Shown here: positions 26,874 through 28,373 of the stretch, in pieces
Position numbering within the stretch: the first letter of the stretch is position 1
Layout of the letters: every line of letters starts with the position of its first letter
Origin: Bacteroidales bacterium
GTDB lineage: Bacteria; Bacteroidota; Bacteroidia; Bacteroidales; ML635J-15
Length of the DNA: 28,373 nt
Assembly (NCBI GenBank): GCA_023228725.1
Contig: JALOAQ010000024.1
Coordinates: 1-28,373 of the forward strand
Direction: 5' to 3'
Translations under genes and position numbers: made by a program
Notes under the pieces: generated by a model
What the model was told of the DNA's origin: nothing
The model's database searches: none
Seen by the model: only the letters and a program-made list of their open reading frames with translations

Positions 26874-27007
26874 AGTTGAAAGTTTATAAAGTTTTTATTA
26901 AGCCTGAAAGTATTTTTGAAATTTCTTCTGATAGTGCAAACAGTAATAATATTTTCAAACCTCTCTATATTCATTTTTTCAACTTTTAACTTTATAAACT
27001 TTTAACT
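26874..27007. repeat. 20-bp inverted repeat spanning the avd 3' end
   Basis: The arm at 26874-26893 (AGTTGAAAGTTTATAAAGTT) matches the reverse complement of 26988-27007 at 19 of 20 positions. The distal arm contains the avd stop codon. The transcript could fold so that the end of avd pairs with sequence upstream of TR. The AAAGTT phasing is shared with the tandem repeat at 22503-22598. Confidence 0.6.
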
Positions 27008-27339
27008 GACTTTTGCCATCCACTTAATTGTTTTGACACATTCTCTACTGCTTGATTTACTTTCACATATTTTTCTAAACTTATTTGCTTCATATCTTTC
27101 ATTACTCGTATTAATAAACGGATTACTTCTATTTGCTCACGGGCCATTTGCAACAGATCTGCTTTCTGATATTTAGTATTTGCCCGATAAATTAAAATTA
27201 CCAATTCTATAGTTTCTTTTTTCAAACTTTCGCCAATTGTGTATTTGAATTCTTTATTAAAATTTTTGGTAAATTGAAAAATTTCAATAAGCAAATCATA
27301 GGTAGCCTTATAAACAGGCAAACTTTCATATAGTGCCAT
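26992..27339 (-). CDS. avd: DGR accessory variability determinant, four-helix bundle protein
   Basis: This protein of 115 residues is the predicted Avd, a basic helical protein that forms a pentamer, binds template RNA and reverse transcriptase, and is needed for mutagenic retrohoming. Helical stretches are LPVYKATYDLLIEIFQFTKNF, then GESLKKETIELVILIYRANT, then ADLLQMAREQIEVIRLLIRVMKD and a final ISLEKYVKVNQAVENVSKQL. I chose the ATG at 27339; a TTG nine bases upstream is an alternative. The start overlaps the upstream 188-aa gene by 14 nt. TR follows on the same strand. The same fold also occurs in 23S rRNA intervening sequences, but the DGR context decides here. Confidence 0.9.
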   Translation of the reverse strand: MALYESLPVYKATYDLLIEIFQFTKNFNKEFKYTIGESLKKETIELVILIYRANTKYQKADLLQMAREQIEVIRLLIRVMKDMKQISLEKYVKVNQAVENVSKQLSGWQKSVKSL

Positions 27340-27892
27340 ATAATTCAATTTTTATTCTATGCAAAAAATTTAATGCCTCAATTCCTGTTGTGTTTTCAAG
27401 CGGAAAGTCTATTATTTTTTGAATAATTGCATCGCGAACAATACTTTTATTATCTATATAAACATATGGATTTTGATTTCCTGAAATACCGGAATTATTT
27501 ACACTATAAACTATCTCAGGATTTTCCAAAACATAATTATCATTATTAGATATTTTTTCATATCCACTTTCTATCAGCTTGGTTTTCCATATTTCAAAAC
27601 CTTTTTCTTCAGAAAAAGCTTTAATATTAATATGTTTCTCAAATTTTGTAAATGACTTATCTTTTAATTTAATAAGATTTATTATAGAATCAAGAAAAGA
27701 ATCGGGAAAACCTATATAAACAATATGTGAATTTATGCTTTTTACGTATTTGTTCAACAACTTATACTCTTTTATGTATTTTACAAAACGCCAAGCCGAA
27801 TACTCATAAGCTCGCCAAAACAGCCCTTCTTTAAAAAGATTTATACTGTCAACATTAGCTTTTTCTATTTCAAAAACATCTTTTATCTTCAT
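27326..27892 (-). CDS. Unknown protein between variable protein and Avd, possible DGR accessory
   Basis: This 188-residue cytoplasmic protein (no signal peptide, no membrane segment) is not one I can name. It begins MKIKDVFEIEKANVDSI and has an aromatic-rich helix (LFKEGLFWRAYEYSAWRFVKYI) followed by a lysine-rich stretch and VYIGFPDSFLDSIINLI. The middle alternates charged residues, and the C-terminus reads VRDAIIQKIIDFPLENTTGIEALNFLHRI, where the first part looks helical. I chose the ATG at 27892; a TTG six bases upstream also exists. It overlaps avd by 14 nt, so the two are translated together, and it lies on the same strand as every DGR gene. A role in template handling or retrohoming is inferred only from position. 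Confidence 0.75.
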   Translation of the reverse strand: MKIKDVFEIEKANVDSINLFKEGLFWRAYEYSAWRFVKYIKEYKLLNKYVKSINSHIVYIGFPDSFLDSIINLIKLKDKSFTKFEKHINIKAFSEEKGFEIWKTKLIESGYEKISNNDNYVLENPEIVYSVNNSGISGNQNPYVYIDNKSIVRDAIIQKIIDFPLENTTGIEALNFLHRIKIELYGTI

Positions 27893-28007
27893 AAACAAAA
27901 AATTAAAAAACTAGTTTATATTATATTTTACAAATCAAAACCAAAAAAAACTTTTCTTTGCCAAAATCAAAAACCTACAAACCCAACTTTTCGAAAAAAA
28001 AATTTCG

Positions 28008-28024
28008 ATGGGGCTCTGCCCCAT
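28008..28024 (-). terminator. Hairpin downstream of the variable-protein gene
   Basis: ATGGGGC (28008-28014) and GCCCCAT (28018-28024) form a perfect 7-bp stem with a 3-nt loop, 100 bp past the natural stop of the variable-protein gene. On the minus strand it is followed by CGAAA and nine T, and a second small stem (TCGAAA/TTTCGA, 27991-28008) surrounds that T-run. This looks like a terminator. DGR targets can also carry a hairpin after VR that directs retrohoming, though usually closer. Confidence 0.5.
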
Positions 28025-28123
28025 ACCCCGTATACCAGTTTTCCAACAAGCTCTGCACTAAACTTTGCTCCCGCATCAAAAACCTTCAAATAGCCAAATT
28101 GCCAAATAGTCAAATGAATTAAC

Positions 28124-28373
28124 CTAATCCCTAACGCAGCGCACTGAGTATCCGTAATCCTAGTAGCTGTTGCTCCTGTTAACAAAGCTGCCATTATAGC
28201 ACAAGATACGCTTCCAAGCGTTATTGCTATCATTCTCAGTAGCCGACCACCAATTACCGTCGCCCCCAAGATTGCTGAAACCACCATTGCTGTAACGGTA
28301 CCCCCCCGGCAGAGCTGTAAAACCGGTTTTATTGCGATAACTAGAATAATCAGTATTACCAACAACCCCTGTG
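28124..28373 (-). CDS. DGR variable protein, C-terminal part (cut by window edge; internal TAG)
   Basis: The reading frame enters from the right edge and reads TGVVGNTDYSSYRNKTGFTALPGG before WWSATENDSNNAW and, at the end, GYSVRCVRD. This is the C-type lectin-like fold of FISUMP/DUF1566-type proteins often diversified by Bacteroidetes DGRs, in which the last strands bear the variable ligand-binding surface. The natural stop is TAG at 28126-28124. An earlier in-frame TAG at 28162-28160 replaces the TR lysine codon AAG and removes the last 11 residues. Most of the protein, including any signal peptide, lies outside the window. Whether the truncated form folds is unknown. Frame and family are well supported. 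Confidence 0.85.
28126..28318 (-). repeat. DGR variable repeat (VR)
   Basis: This 193-bp 3' end of the variable-protein gene is homologous to TR. On the coding strand 14 TR adenines are G and seven are T here; none is C. Fifteen codons change. The last 30 bp (28126-28155), relatively GC-rich, are identical to TR and fit an initiation-of-mutagenic-homing region. Beyond the two ends the sequences diverge at once. Confidence 0.96.

Larger units (their letters stand above)
26447..26991 (-). ncRNA. Predicted DGR template RNA region (avd-TR-RT intergenic)
   Basis: The 545 bp between avd and the reverse transcriptase gene carry TR in the middle (26506-26698), a hairpin on the RT side and two inverted repeats on the avd side. 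By analogy with studied DGRs it is transcribed as the RNA template. A frame of 175 codons from an ATG at 26974 runs through TR and stops immediately before the RT ATG. TR supplies about 64 of those codons only because it mirrors the VR frame, and the remaining residues resemble nothing I know, so I treat it as non-coding. Confidence 0.6.

Noticed and set aside
26992..27339. Four-helix protein from a 23S rRNA intervening sequence
   Set aside because: No rRNA gene is present and the gene lies directly before TR and RT, so Avd is the better call.
27967..28365. 132-codon open frame across VR on the minus strand
   Set aside because: It is out of frame with the lectin-like protein; the frame ending in VRCVRD matches the family and TR, and this one looks open only because of the nonsense codon in the true frame.

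Overview
The window looks like a low-GC chromosome segment from a Bacteroidota (Bacteroidetes) bacterium of the Bacteroidales/Flavobacteriia type. Support comes from a protease with a type IX secretion (T9SS) C-terminal domain, PorE-like TPR/propeller/OmpA proteins, many secreted proteins and lipoproteins, near-absence of Shine-Dalgarno sites, and repeated TAnnTTTG promoter elements (sometimes with a TTG box 19-20 nt upstream). The species cannot be named from this sequence.

Region 1 (1-18423, all on the minus strand) is mostly housekeeping and envelope genes. From high to low coordinates they are: guaA, xseB and a GH33 sialidase (one tight cluster); a 28-codon ORF with an unusually perfect Shine-Dalgarno site, followed by three lipoproteins (unknown, propeller-like, thioredoxin-like); secA; a TPR protein; two tandem PorE-like OmpA proteins; mnmA; a lipoprotein; a T9SS subtilisin-like protease; and xseA, cut by the left edge. 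xseA and xseB, which encode the two subunits of one enzyme, lie 16 kb apart.

Region 2 (18424-24992) is accessory. An AbiEi/AbiEii toxin-antitoxin pair and a two-gene glycosyltransferase operon (GT9 then GT4) are on the plus strand. A PaeR7I/XhoI-type restriction-modification pair is on the minus strand, separated from the glycosyltransferases by a 16-bp tandem repeat.

Region 3 (25002-28373, minus strand) is a diversity-generating retroelement (DGR). In transcription order it holds the 3' end of a variable-protein gene (cut by the right edge), an unknown 188-aa protein, the four-helix-bundle accessory protein Avd, the template repeat (TR), and the DGR reverse transcriptase. TR (26506-26698) and VR (28126-28318) align without gaps over 193 bp. 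By hand alignment they differ at 22 sites, and 21 of these are adenines on the TR coding strand, the signature of mutagenic retrohoming. In this copy one A-to-T change converts a TR lysine codon (AAG) into TAG, so the present variant of the protein loses its last 11 residues. Inverted repeats on both sides of TR suggest a folded template RNA.

The DGR is the most notable system here. It belongs to a known class, but the 188-aa companion gene, the RNA structures around TR and the self-inflicted nonsense codon deserve attention.
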